From NCBI RefSeq assembly GCF_030209755.1, contig NZ_JARVRH010000043.1, positions 1 to 64,000 on the forward strand: a stretch of DNA of 64,000 nucleotides, given 5' to 3'. The position numbers were made by a program, and so were the translations under genes. Source of the stretch: Arthrobacter sp. efr-133-TYG-118. GTDB taxonomy: Bacteria; Actinomycetota; Actinomycetes; Actinomycetales; Micrococcaceae. The notes below the pieces were generated by a model. It saw nothing but the letters and a program-made list of their open reading frames with translations, had not been told where the DNA came from and made no database searches. Below, piece after piece: positions 1 to 8,668 of the stretch. Each line of letters opens with the position of its first letter. The first letter of the stretch is position 1.

Positions 1-129
1 ATCATCGCCGTTCCGCTCGCCGGCTCCCCGACACGGAGGATCCTCCTCGCCCACCGCAGGCTCAGCCCCGCCGGCCAGCAAGCCGCGTCCGTATTCCGGT
101 CAACGGCGAAACGTTTGCAAACCCCGTAA
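1..129 (+). CDS. C-terminal end of a LysR-type transcriptional regulator (partial)
   Basis: Open from the left edge to a TAA at 127-129. The last 42 residues include VPLAGSPTRRILLAHR and LSPAGQQAASVF, the usual ending of the effector-binding domain of LysR-type regulators, where a plus-strand 'rrL.laWrr.r.LSpaa..F' pattern is typical. The DNA-binding part lies outside the window. It may belong to an older island or to the chromosome left of the att array. The assignment rests on a short tail only. Confidence 0.5.
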   Translation: MIAVPLAGSPTRRILLAHRRLSPAGQQAASVFRSTAKRLQTP

Positions 130-353
130 GGGCAGTACGCAGCCCCAGTTAGCAGTACTTAATCGGGTCCTGGCGAGTGTGCTCACGGCCATGGATCAGG
201 CCGCGCCTATTCGTTCCCGGATCGCGTGGACGAAACTCGAATGGACACGACGGAGCGGCACTCAAGAGATACTGGCGTTCTCTTGCAACCGATCGGCTGA
301 AAGACGCATAAGGGAGTAGATGCTGCCACTTCCCCGTCGGCTCTTTACTACTG

Positions 354-419
354 GCGCGAGATACGGGTGCTTGGCGTTCGATTTTCGACCGAAGATCTGG
401 GGGACGACGAATGCTTTAG
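354..419 (+). pseudogene. Decayed 3' end of a tyrosine integrase
   Basis: Read in frame, this stretch gives ARDTGAWRSIFDRRSGG and ends at TAG. It aligns with the C-terminus of the intact integrase near 54.5 kb (AIDTRAVLGAFDAANGG) at the A.DT.A, FD and GG positions. The frame is closed upstream by TAA (309-311). The fragment sits before the arm-site repeat at 463-480 and the att core at 629, the same order as at the live integrase end. I infer the remnant of a third island to the left. The match is short, so this is tentative. Confidence 0.3.
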
Positions 420-462
420 GTTGCCGAGAACCAACCCGTTTACACAACAAAACCGGCGATTC

Positions 463-480
463 AGGTGAGTTAAAGGTGAG
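463..480. repeat. Integrase arm-type repeat, right end of an older island
   Basis: AGGTGAGTTAAAGGTGAG is a tandem pair of AGGTGAG(T). The same sequence follows the stop codon of the intact integrase at 54559 and lies in both island left ends. Its position left of the att core at 629 fits the integrase-side arm of an element that extends beyond the window. Confidence 0.5.
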
Positions 481-628
481 CCCCGGCTGGAATCTGCCTC
501 TTTCTGGCCACCAACGGAACCAAACCCGCAGACCAGAACCATATTGGATCAGCTGCTGGATCCGAAACGACGAACCTTCCGAGTGACAGGCGAGGGGCCG
601 GACAAACTGAACCAGTAAACCCGCAGGT

Positions 629-681
629 CAGAGCCAAACTAAGAGCCCCCTGTCGGATTCGAACCGACGACCCCCGCTTTA
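629..681 (-). repeat. att core 1: 53-bp copy of the tRNA-Thr 3' half
   Basis: Identical over 53 bp to the 3' part of the tRNA-Thr gene plus its trailer at 54630-54682, and to the copy at 25674. It runs from the trailer through acceptor, T-arm and variable region to the anticodon loop. The 5' half of the tRNA is absent, so this is an attachment-site duplication and not a tRNA gene. To its right, GGACCAAGGGCCTCT replaces the tRNA sequence, as expected for island DNA. Confidence 0.85.
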
Positions 682-785
682 GGACCAAGGGCCTCTGTGC
701 GCCTTGAATCCCAGCGTTTTCGCCCGGATTCTCGGGGTTTTACAGGCAACGACAGACTATGATCTTTCAGTGGTTGCCGCTCATT

Positions 786-815
786 AAGGTGAGTTAAAGG
801 TGAGTCGGTTGCAAT
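786..815. repeat. Integrase arm-type repeat, left end of island 1
   Basis: Contains AGGTGAGTTAAAGGTGAGT followed by CGGTTGCAAT. A 30-bp identical copy is at 25831-25860. Both copies start 105 bp after the end of their att core, which supports a functional attL arm shared by two related elements. Confidence 0.6.
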
Positions 816-988
816 GGCCGGCTCGCTGTCCGCCAGTAAAGCCCGCTTGGGTCTGTCGTGACCAGGATCCCGCGCGACTTACTAAACACGGCGTCTCCCT
901 GAAGGGGGCGTACAGCTGCTTCCAATCGCTCGTCAAGGACGGAGTGGCCGGTGACGCGCACGTCGATGGGGTCAGTGAGAGCGGACAT
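794..988 (-). CDS. Small hypothetical protein at the left island end, possibly truncated
   Basis: 64 residues starting MSALTDPIDVRVTGHSVL, with a good ribosome binding site (AAAGGA seven bases before the ATG), so the start looks real. The C-terminus, ending LQPTHL, is read through the integrase arm repeat. The best minus-strand reading at the left end of island 2 ends in the same LQPTHL. The original C-terminus was therefore probably replaced. No function recognised. The remaining bases up to 1216 show nothing I can name. Confidence 0.35.
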   Translation of the reverse strand: MSALTDPIDVRVTGHSVLDERLEAAVRPLQGDAVFSKSRGILVTTDPSGLYWRTASRPLQPTHL

Positions 989-1216
989 CCCATCCTTTCG
1001 TTTTCTGGCTCATTCAGGTCGAACGGGGAACTTACTCGACGCGAGAAGGTGCCTTGTGCATAACATTGGCTTCCCGACCCAGGCAGGAAAGGTTTCCGAC
1101 TGATCTGACCGAAAACAAACCGCTGTTAGCACTAAGCGAGCTACGTCCAGCTTGACCGGGTCGGTGCCGGGGCGCGCACAAGTCCGTCTTCCGGCCTTCT
1201 CAGGCAACCGTAGCGC

Positions 1217-2452
1217 CTAACGGAAATCCGCAGCGCCCTGAAGGGCGCCCGTGGAGATGATCTGCCCGTCCTTCATGACGGTACGCGTCTTGCTTTCGTC
1301 CCAGAGGATCGAGGGTTCATAGAAGGGATTCCCGTCTAGCACCACCAAATCAGCACAGGACCCTCGGGTGATCCGTCCAATGTCATCGCGCCGAAGCAGG
1401 GCTGCGTTGGTTGATGTTGCCGACCGGAGTGCACCATGCACGCCAAGCGCTTCACACTGCAGGCGTAGTCCGGCCAGTTGCTCATCTTCCAGTTCACCCA
1501 TGAGGTCTGTTCCGAACCCGATCCGGACCCCCGCATCTCGGGCCAGTGCCACGGCGTTCCTCCCCGCCTCTAGCACTTCCCGGTTCTTGGCCGCTCCCAC
1601 TTCGGTGAGGCCGACCTCCTTGCCGCGCCGTTCCATGGCTTCGTAGGTCACCAAGGTGGGGACCAGATAGACGTCATTGTCAGCCATTAGCTGGGCGGTT
1701 TCCGCATCCAGCAGATTGCCGTGTTCGATGCAGCGGACCCCGTTAAGTACTGAATGGCGAATGGCCTCGGGCGAATATGCGTGAGCCGTGGCGTAGCTGC
1801 CCCGGCGGGAAGCCTCCTCCGTAACGACGCGGATTTCCGCCGCGCTGTACTGCGGAACCCGAATCGGATCGACCGGTGAAACGACGCCTCCGGAGGTCAT
1901 GAGCTTGATGGCGGACGCGCCTGTGCGGAAGCGGTGACGCACGGCCCGCAGCAGGTCTTCGGCGCCGTCCACCACTTCGCACATGTGCCCGCCATGGAAG
2001 CATCCTCCGTGGTTCGCGGCCCGGATATCGCCGTGTCCGCCTGTCTGACTTAGCGCCGGGCCGGTGAAGAAGTAGCGCGGACCAGGGTAGAGACCCTCCT
2101 CGATGGCGTTGGCAAGGCCAACGTCACCACCGGCTACGTCACGAACCGCAGTGAACCCGCGGAGCAGTGTGGCCGCGAGGCGCCTTGCCCCGGCCAGTGC
2201 GGAATAGCTCAGTGGCCCCGTCTCGTTCCTGGCGGACGTCAGGCTGAGCGCGTAAGCATGAAAATGCGCATCGATAAGTCCTGGAATCACGGTTCGGCCG
2301 CCGGCGTCAAGGATGGCACCGGTCTCTTCCACCTCCCGTCCTACGGCGGTGATCCGGCCATCCCGGATGCTGATAGAGCCCTCAATCAGCTCAGGTGATT
2401 CACCGTCGAAGATCAGGGCGTTCCGTATTGTCAAGCGTTCCGGAGTGGTCAC
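1217..2452 (-). CDS. Amidohydrolase-superfamily metal-dependent hydrolase
   Basis: 411 residues, the usual size for imidazolonepropionase/dipeptidase-like amidohydrolases. Metal-site motifs are present in order: DAHFHAYAL after strand 1, KLMTSGGVVSP (candidate carboxylated Lys), THAYSPEAI, CIEHGN and GFGTDLMG (final Asp). It would hydrolyse a cyclic amide or related C-N bond in the cytoplasm. It is last in the minus-strand order hyuA, hyuB, GAF gene, amidohydrolase, which suggests it acts on an intermediate of the same pathway. The substrate cannot be read from the sequence. Confidence 0.85.
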   Translation of the reverse strand: MTTPERLTIRNALIFDGESPELIEGSISIRDGRITAVGREVEETGAILDAGGRTVIPGLIDAHFHAYALSLTSARNETGPLSYSALAGARRLAATLLRGFTAVRDVAGGDVGLANAIEEGLYPGPRYFFTGPALSQTGGHGDIRAANHGGCFHGGHMCEVVDGAEDLLRAVRHRFRTGASAIKLMTSGGVVSPVDPIRVPQYSAAEIRVVTEEASRRGSYATAHAYSPEAIRHSVLNGVRCIEHGNLLDAETAQLMADNDVYLVPTLVTYEAMERRGKEVGLTEVGAAKNREVLEAGRNAVALARDAGVRIGFGTDLMGELEDEQLAGLRLQCEALGVHGALRSATSTNAALLRRDDIGRITRGSCADLVVLDGNPFYEPSILWDESKTRTVMKDGQIISTGALQGAADFR

Positions 2453-2478
2453 GTGCGGTTCCTTCCTGTTACCCCCCG

Positions 2479-2507
2479 CGGGCGGGCCCCCAATTGGTGC
2501 CCGCCCG
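2479..2507 (-). terminator. Hairpin between the GAF gene and the amidohydrolase gene
   Basis: A 9-bp GC-only stem, CGGGCGGGC (2479-2487) with GCCCGCCCG (2499-2507), in the 63-bp gap between two co-oriented genes. No T-run follows on the minus strand, so it may only attenuate or protect the message. Confidence 0.4.
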
Positions 2508-2515
2508 TGAAGGAA

Positions 2516-2971
2516 CTAGTTGGCGGCGGTAAGGGATTCTTCGAGCAGATGGACCGACCGCCGTGCGACGTCCACGGCTGCGTCCACCGAACTCTGGTCG
2601 TAGCTGCCCTCAGGGCCAAGGAAGTTCATGGATCCGATAGTCTGGCCGTTGCTCACGACCGGAACGTTGACGATGGCCCCGCAGCCCAATGACTCGATGG
2701 TTGCCGAATCAAAGAAGAATGCGCGGACCGCTTCCTTATCCGCCCCCAGGAACGGCTGCTGTCCATTGAGCACCTGCTCCAGCCACACCTGGTTCGTGTC
2801 CCCGGCGAGAGTCTTCTTCCCGCCCACCGGATAGACATCGGGATGCGTGGTGTAGACGCGGGCCATACTGGCGCCATTATCGGCAATCACGGAGGCGGTA
2901 AAGAGCGTGACACCGACTGCCTCCTGGGCGTGAGCGTACACGTGGTCAAAGGATTCAAACTGGGAACTCAT
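2516..2971 (-). CDS. GAF-domain protein
   Basis: 151 residues covering essentially one GAF domain (SFDHVYAHAQEAVGVTLF at the start, GCGAIVNVPVVSNGQTIGSM and NFLGPEGSYD in the second half). No DNA-binding or enzymatic domain is attached. A single Cys in LGCGA sits where ligand-binding GAF domains often have a contact residue. It lies 47 bp after hyuB in a catabolic operon. A role as substrate sensor or auxiliary subunit is possible, but I cannot assign one. Confidence 0.75.
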   Translation of the reverse strand: MSSQFESFDHVYAHAQEAVGVTLFTASVIADNGASMARVYTTHPDVYPVGGKKTLAGDTNQVWLEQVLNGQQPFLGADKEAVRAFFFDSATIESLGCGAIVNVPVVSNGQTIGSMNFLGPEGSYDQSSVDAAVDVARRSVHLLEESLTAAN

Positions 2972-3018
2972 AGAGTCCTTTCCTTTCTAGATGGGGAACC
3001 ATCAGCTGGCGGTGGTGC

Positions 3019-4692
3019 CTAGTAGCCGTAGTGCGTCTTGGCGAAGTCCTCGGTGATAAAACCGTTGACGATGTCATAGGTGATGTCCTCGCGGGAGCGC
3101 TTGGAGACCTCTCCGAAGCCGCCGCCCCCGCCTACGGCGAGACGGACGACATCGCCGGCCTTGACTTTGCGGGCGTTCGCCTTCAGCGTGCGGACCTCAT
3201 CAGTGCGGCCGGGGTTAATCACAACCTCCGGGCCCTGGGCGTCTGATCCGCCGAAGAGCCCCCAGGCGGGGGTCTTCGACCGTTCGAACCAGAGCCCGAC
3301 CACGCAGTCGGCCAGGAATTCGTATTCGCGCACGACGCCGTTGCCGCCGCGGTACTGCCCGGGACCTCCGGAGTTGGCGCGGATGGAGTACTCGTTGATC
3401 CGGAACGGGTAGCGGGTTTCCAGCATCTCGATGGGCAGGTCCTTGAGAGAGCCGTTGACGTTATTGATCATGGCTGATTCACCATCCGTGCCCTGCCAGG
3501 CACCCCAGCCGCCCAGGGTTGCTTCCATGGTGACGAAGTTCCGGCCGAAGCGGGTGTCGAAACCGGCTGCGGTGATGATCATTGAGTCACCGTGGCTGGC
3601 GCTCGCGACCCGTTCCGGCATTGCAGGGGCCATCGCCTTAGAGACGAGGTCGATCAGCAGCCCAAGGTGGGAGAAGTACCACTGGCACGGGGCCGGCGTT
3701 ACGGCCCCGAGCACTGAGCCGGACCGCACCTGAGTGGTCATTGGCCGGAAGGAACCGCCGTTGGAGTTGGACTCCGGGCTGACAAGGAGTTTGTAGCCCA
3801 CACGCAATGCCGAGACGGCCTGGGCGGCACCACAGTTGACCGGCCCCATGGTCTGGTCCGCCGATCCGGTGACGTCGAAGTCAACGGTGTCCCCGGCTAC
3901 AGTTATCCGCAGCTTGATCGGAATGGGCGTGTCCAAATTGATGCCGTCGTTGTCCAGGAAGCCCTCGGCTTCGTAGACCCCGTCGGGGATGTTGCGGACG
4001 GTCACACGCTCAATTTCCTCCGTTTGGCGGAAGATCTCATCCCGGGCGGCATCCAGCCGCTCCATCCCGTATCTGCCCACGAGCTCCTTCATCCGGGTGG
4101 TCCCCATCCGGAGGGCTGCGATCATCGCATGCATGTCACCAATGGTCTGGTAGGGGAAGCGCACGTTGGTCCGGATCAGGTCCACAACCGAAGTCTCGAT
4201 TCCGGCTTCGACCAGCTTGACCGGCCCCATTCTGAAGCCTTCCTGGAAGATATCTGTCGAGTCCATCGAACCGCCCACATCTTTGGACCCCATGTCCATC
4301 CAGTGCGCACGGGTGGCGGCGAATCCGACCACCGCGCCTTCGTCGAAGATCGGAGCAAAAAGGGTCACATCGTTCAGATGGGTGCCGCCCAGGTATGAGT
4401 CGTTGAGGATCCAAATGTCTCCTTCCTGCCAGACCGCGCGGCCGTATATCTCCTCCACAGCGATGGAACAGGTTTCGAGGTTGCCGAGGAACAGCGGCAG
4501 GCCAGCGGACTGCCCCAGCACGCGGTGTTCGGTGTCCAGCAGGGCCACGACGCAGTCCCCGCCCTCGTAGAGGATGGGTGAATAAGCGGAACGGATCAGG
4601 GTGGCGTTCATGTCATCCGCGGCGCTGGTGAGCGCGTTGCGGATGATTTCCACGGTGACGGGGTCCAGGGTTTTGACTGCTGCAATTGTCAT
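3019..4692 (-). CDS. hyuB: Hydantoinase B / oxoprolinase family, B subunit
   Basis: 557 residues from MTIAAVKTLDPVTVEI; this start is ten bases after the hyuA stop. A longer reading upstream would overlap hyuA in a low-quality sequence, so I reject it. The HyuB core is clear: DPVTVEIIRNALTSA, then SAYSPILYEGGDCV, and the Gly-rich GGDAQGPEVVINPG and GDVVRLAVGGGGGFG near the C-terminus. With HyuA it should form an ATP-dependent enzyme that opens hydantoin, N-methylhydantoin or 5-oxoproline rings. Confidence 0.9.
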   Translation of the reverse strand: MTIAAVKTLDPVTVEIIRNALTSAADDMNATLIRSAYSPILYEGGDCVVALLDTEHRVLGQSAGLPLFLGNLETCSIAVEEIYGRAVWQEGDIWILNDSYLGGTHLNDVTLFAPIFDEGAVVGFAATRAHWMDMGSKDVGGSMDSTDIFQEGFRMGPVKLVEAGIETSVVDLIRTNVRFPYQTIGDMHAMIAALRMGTTRMKELVGRYGMERLDAARDEIFRQTEEIERVTVRNIPDGVYEAEGFLDNDGINLDTPIPIKLRITVAGDTVDFDVTGSADQTMGPVNCGAAQAVSALRVGYKLLVSPESNSNGGSFRPMTTQVRSGSVLGAVTPAPCQWYFSHLGLLIDLVSKAMAPAMPERVASASHGDSMIITAAGFDTRFGRNFVTMEATLGGWGAWQGTDGESAMINNVNGSLKDLPIEMLETRYPFRINEYSIRANSGGPGQYRGGNGVVREYEFLADCVVGLWFERSKTPAWGLFGGSDAQGPEVVINPGRTDEVRTLKANARKVKAGDVVRLAVGGGGGFGEVSKRSREDITYDIVNGFITEDFAKTHYGY

Positions 4693-4702
4693 TTTTGGTA
4701 CC

Positions 4703-6754
4703 TCAGTTTCCTTCGACGTCTTCAGAGCGGATGACCAGTGAGCCGAACTCGTCGACCCTGACATTGAACCCGGGGGGTACCACCGTGGTGGCGGTCTGCT
4801 CCACGATGATGGCGGGTCCTTCGAATGTGTGGCCGGCGCCGAGGTCGTCCCGGCGGACCACGATGGTGTCCTGCTCGACGTGGTCAAAGATCACCCGGCG
4901 GATTTCGTGCTTGAACTCCGGGCCCCTTGCGGTTACGTAACTGGGAGCTTCCAGCCGTCCCAGGTCGCCGACGGCCTGCGTGCGCAGCGTGACGATTTCG
5001 ATCGGGGCGCCGAGGTTGGAGTGTCCGTAGCGCTCGTGGTACATCGCGGAGAAGCGGACAGCGAGGTTGGCCACGAAGTCGGGACACTCGGGTTCGTCAG
5101 CGGAGGTCAGAGGAACGTTCAGGGAGAACTCCTGCGATTGATAACGGACGTCCACGGACGCCGTCGTGGCGCGGCTTTCCTCCGGGACCCCTTCCGAGAC
5201 CAGTGACGACAGACCTTCGACTTCCATCGAGCGCAGGATGCCGGCCATATCTGCCACATCGATGTCTTCGTCGAGGTAGAAATAGGGTTCGGAGAAGTCT
5301 TTACGGATGTTGGTCTGCAGCATGCCCCAGGCCGAGAAAGCGCCGGGGAAGCGGGGAACGACCGTTTCCGGGATGCCAAGTTCCTTGGCGAGGAAGACGG
5401 CGTGCATGGGTCCGGCTCCGCCGAAGGCTACGAGGGCGAAGTCGCGGGGTTCGATGCCGCGGGAGATGGTGATGGTCCGGATGGCCTGGGCCATCTGCGA
5501 GTTGGCGACGTCGCAGATGCCTTCGGCCATGGCGATGGGGTCAAGGCCGAGCTGGTCACCGACTGTCTTAAGGGCTGTGATCGCGGCCTCGCGGTTCAAG
5601 GCGACCTGTCCGCCGGCGAACCAGTCGGGGTCGACTCGGCCGAGCACCAGGTTGGCGTCGGTAACGGTGGGTTCCGTCCCGCCGCGGCCGTAGCAGGCCG
5701 GTCCAGGGTTGGCTCCTGCGGAACGCGGTCCCACCCGGAGGCCGCCGGCTTCGAGCCAAGCGACGGAGCCGCCGCCAGCGCCCACGGTGTGGATGTTCAC
5801 GACGCTCATGAGCATCGGCAGACCTTCAAGGTGGGCTTCCGTGGAGACATCCGGCTTGCCGTCGACCACCAAGGAAACGTCAAAGGATGTGCCGCCCATG
5901 TCCACACCGATGAGGTTGCGGTTTCCCGAGACACCGGCCAGTTCGACATCGCCCATGGCACCGCCGACGGGGCCGGAAAGCAGTGTCTGCAGCGGGCGCT
6001 TACGGGCGGACTCGGCGGTAAGAACGCCGCCGGAGGACTGCATAATGTGCAGCGGGGCTTCCACTCCCCGGTCAGCGAGTTTCTCTTCCAAGTCCAGGAG
6101 GTAGTTGCGTACGACCGGTCCCGTGTAGGCCTCGACGACGGCGGAGGACGTGCGTTCGTATTCGCGCCATTCCTTGGCTGCTTCGTGCGAGAGGGAGACT
6201 GTGAACTCTTCCCCGAGTTCCTCGATCAAGATTTCGCGGGCCCTGAGCTCGTGCGAGGGGTTCTTGTAGCTGAACAGGAACGCAACGGCGACGGCACCGT
6301 AGCCCTCCTCCACTGCCCGGCGCGCTGCTTGGCGGACTGCCAGTTCGTCCAAGGGCCGGAGTTCCTGGCCTTGACTGTCCAGCCTGCCACCGACGCCGAT
6401 GACGTCCTTGCGATCGATCAGCGGGGCAGGTTTGCGGTATTGAGCATTGTAGAGCTCAAGACGGGGGCCGCGGGCGATGTGATATGTATCTTCGATGCCG
6501 GCCGTTGCCAGCAGTAGCACGGGAACCCCACGACGTTCCAGGAACGCATTCAGGCCCTGGGTAGTGCCGTGGACCAGGAAATCGATGTCCGATAGATCAT
6601 CAACTATCGATTCGAGGCCTGCGATGACTCCGGCACTCAGGTTCCCCGGCGTGGTGGACGCTTTCGTAGCCGCGTAGGTTCCGGCGTCCTGATCGTACGC
6701 CACAATGTCGGTAAAGGTTCCGCCGATATCCATCGACACCCTGTAGTTCGGCAT
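4703..6754 (-). CDS. hyuA: Hydantoinase A / oxoprolinase family, ATP-binding A subunit
   Basis: 683 residues. I start at MPNYRV because GAGGAG lies six bases upstream; an in-frame ATG two codons earlier touches that site and is less likely. Both acetate-kinase-fold phosphate loops are intact: MDIGGTFTDIV at the N-terminus and GVDMGGTSFDVSLV in the middle, followed by the GAGGGS and ANPGPACYGRGG segments. First gene of the hyuA-hyuB-GAF-amidohydrolase group. Couples ATP hydrolysis to cyclic amide opening. Family clear, substrate unknown. Confidence 0.9.
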   Translation of the reverse strand: MPNYRVSMDIGGTFTDIVAYDQDAGTYAATKASTTPGNLSAGVIAGLESIVDDLSDIDFLVHGTTQGLNAFLERRGVPVLLLATAGIEDTYHIARGPRLELYNAQYRKPAPLIDRKDVIGVGGRLDSQGQELRPLDELAVRQAARRAVEEGYGAVAVAFLFSYKNPSHELRAREILIEELGEEFTVSLSHEAAKEWREYERTSSAVVEAYTGPVVRNYLLDLEEKLADRGVEAPLHIMQSSGGVLTAESARKRPLQTLLSGPVGGAMGDVELAGVSGNRNLIGVDMGGTSFDVSLVVDGKPDVSTEAHLEGLPMLMSVVNIHTVGAGGGSVAWLEAGGLRVGPRSAGANPGPACYGRGGTEPTVTDANLVLGRVDPDWFAGGQVALNREAAITALKTVGDQLGLDPIAMAEGICDVANSQMAQAIRTITISRGIEPRDFALVAFGGAGPMHAVFLAKELGIPETVVPRFPGAFSAWGMLQTNIRKDFSEPYFYLDEDIDVADMAGILRSMEVEGLSSLVSEGVPEESRATTASVDVRYQSQEFSLNVPLTSADEPECPDFVANLAVRFSAMYHERYGHSNLGAPIEIVTLRTQAVGDLGRLEAPSYVTARGPEFKHEIRRVIFDHVEQDTIVVRRDDLGAGHTFEGPAIIVEQTATTVVPPGFNVRVDEFGSLVIRSEDVEGN

Positions 6755-7177
6755 GTACATCTCCTCATGGTCTTGGAATGGAACTATGTGTGTGGGAAAT
6801 CACGGTACATACGGGGCCGACCAAGCTGGTGGGCATACTGCACGATTCTGCTGGAGCCGGATGGGCGGAGTGCATAAAAGCGGTTGGCAGTCGCGCCGCG
6901 CACCCTTCCGATCGCGGCAGGCAGGAACAGCGGAAACGGACCGCGCCTGGTCGCCACTTTTTGCCGGGTCCTGTTGAACGTCCTGCGCCGGTCGCGAAAG
7001 TCTTCGCACCAGGACAGAGAATCCGTTCAATGTCTTTCGCAAAAGTATTCCCGCCTGCGCGAACGGGTGCGCGTTTTGGACAGTAGTGCTTAGCGCCCAA
7101 ATGGGCGGATCAAAAAAGTGCAAAGTGAACACTATCTGGGCGCTCGCGATTTGTAGTGTGAGTGCAATCACTCGGCG

Positions 7178-7228
7178 GGAGGCTAGGAAGAGCTACTCCG
7201 AGTGGAGGCTTGGGTGAGCTGCTCCGAG
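7178..7228. repeat. Imperfect 25-nt tandem repeat upstream of the MFS gene
   Basis: Two copies of a 25-nt unit, each starting GGAGGCT and ending CTCCGAG (7178-7202 and 7204-7228), with a 26-nt period and few differences. It lies about 90 bases upstream of the transporter start in the 561-bp gap between divergent hyuA and the transporter. A small palindrome CGCCC-AAAT-GGGCG is at 7094-7107. A regulator site is possible. I see no other gene in this gap (6755-7315). Confidence 0.45.
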
Positions 7229-7315
7229 GTGAATTCCTTGATATCCGGACTGTTCTCCGTGCCCAGAAACACTGCGTGTACTTCTTATCCTGTCCAAAAT
7301 ATCGGAGGTCAAGAC

Positions 7316-8668
7316 ATGTCCAGTATCGACCCACTCATTTCAGGGCAAGCGCCCGGGACGGCGAGCCCGCCTCGCTCCATGGCCGTCGGGCACGCGTTCC
7401 GCGACATGCCTTTCGGGTCCATCCACTTTAAAATCTGCGCGATCCTCTTCTTCGCTTTCGCAATCGAAGCCTGGGAAATGCTGATGCTCACCTACGTTGC
7501 TGGTGATCTGGCTACCAGCCTGCAGGTCGGCACGACGCAAGTAGGAATAGCCATCTCGGCGCTCTTCCTGGGCATGATCCCCGGGTCACTAGTTTGGGGG
7601 CCAATCTCTGACCGGATCGGCAGGAAAGCCACGTGTGCATGGAGCTTCGCAGGTTATGGCGTCTTCACGCTCCTGAGTTGCTTCGCACCGAACTTTGAGA
7701 CCCTCTCGGTGGCTCGCTTCCTCTCCGGGCTATTGTTCTCCGGCGTCTTCACTGTGACTTTCCCCTATTTTGAAGAACTGCTCCCGGTTAAGGCCCGCGG
7801 AAAGGCCACGGTCTATCTGGCCGCAGGGTGGCCGATTGGTATCCTGGCCGCCCTCGGCACCGCCGCTCTGATCGGAGGGCACGGCTGGCGCTGGGTCATT
7901 GCTGTGAGCGCACTTGCCAGCCTGTGGGGCATCGTTCTGTACAAGGTCGTTCCGGAATCCCCGTACTGGCTCGCGAGGCGGGGGCGGAACGAGGAGGCGC
8001 ACGATGTCCTCGACCATCTGGGAGCACGCGCCATCTCCCGTGGCACCATTTTCACTGTCTCGGAGGGCAAGAAGCAGTCCATCTGGGGCCTCTTCAAGGG
8101 GAGGACGGGCCGGATCACGGTCATTCAGGTCCTCATCAACTTCACCTTCTCTTGGGGCTACTGGGGACTTCAATCGTGGATGCCAACATTGCTTGAAGGT
8201 CGGGGACTGAGCGCCTCATCAAGCTTTGCCTTCATTGCCCTGAGCGCGGTCCTCATGATCCCCGGATACATGACGGCCTCCTACCTGACCGGACGCTTTG
8301 GCCGCAAGTGGATATTCACGATCTACGTCCTCGCCGCGGCTGGCGGCGGCTTCTTCTTCGCGACAGCCTCAACCGAGACCGAGATGTATCTCGGCATGTT
8401 CTCTCTGGCCTTCTTCGCTCTGGGAGCCTGGGGTGTCTGGGACACGTGGATGGGCGAGCTCTACCCCTCGGCCCTTCGTGGCTCAGGTTACGGGTTCGGG
8501 ATTTTCGGTCAGCGCGTCGCGAATACTGTCGCACCGAGTCTTGTCGGGTTCCTCCTAGCCTCGGCTACTGGAGCCACCTCGACAATCCTGTTTATCAATA
8601 TGTTCTTGTTTGCCACGGTCATCCTCGGCCTGTTCTTGCCCGAAACCGAAGGAAGTGAATTGGAATGA
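7316..8668 (+). CDS. MFS transporter, sugar-porter/aromatic-acid symporter type
   Basis: 450 residues beginning MSSIDPLISG, with GGAGGT about six bases upstream; this excludes a longer low-complexity extension. Twelve membrane segments are readable. The loop 2-3 signature is GPISDRIGRKATC and a related motif GRFGRKW follows segment 8. It resembles metabolite:H+ symporters that take up organic acids or hydantoins. It overlaps the racemase gene by ATGA, so the two are translationally coupled. Probably imports the substrate of the cluster. Confidence 0.85.
   Translation: MSSIDPLISGQAPGTASPPRSMAVGHAFRDMPFGSIHFKICAILFFAFAIEAWEMLMLTYVAGDLATSLQVGTTQVGIAISALFLGMIPGSLVWGPISDRIGRKATCAWSFAGYGVFTLLSCFAPNFETLSVARFLSGLLFSGVFTVTFPYFEELLPVKARGKATVYLAAGWPIGILAALGTAALIGGHGWRWVIAVSALASLWGIVLYKVVPESPYWLARRGRNEEAHDVLDHLGARAISRGTIFTVSEGKKQSIWGLFKGRTGRITVIQVLINFTFSWGYWGLQSWMPTLLEGRGLSASSSFAFIALSAVLMIPGYMTASYLTGRFGRKWIFTIYVLAAAGGGFFFATASTETEMYLGMFSLAFFALGAWGVWDTWMGELYPSALRGSGYGFGIFGQRVANTVAPSLVGFLLASATGATSTILFINMFLFATVILGLFLPETEGSELE

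Noticed and set aside
629..681. tRNA-like sequence read as a second tRNA-Thr gene
   Set aside because: Only the 3' half is present; acceptor 5' strand, D arm and full anticodon stem are missing.
5402..6517. Plus-strand open frame of 371 codons
   Set aside because: It lies opposite hyuA, shows no family motifs, and is explained by high-GC codon bias.
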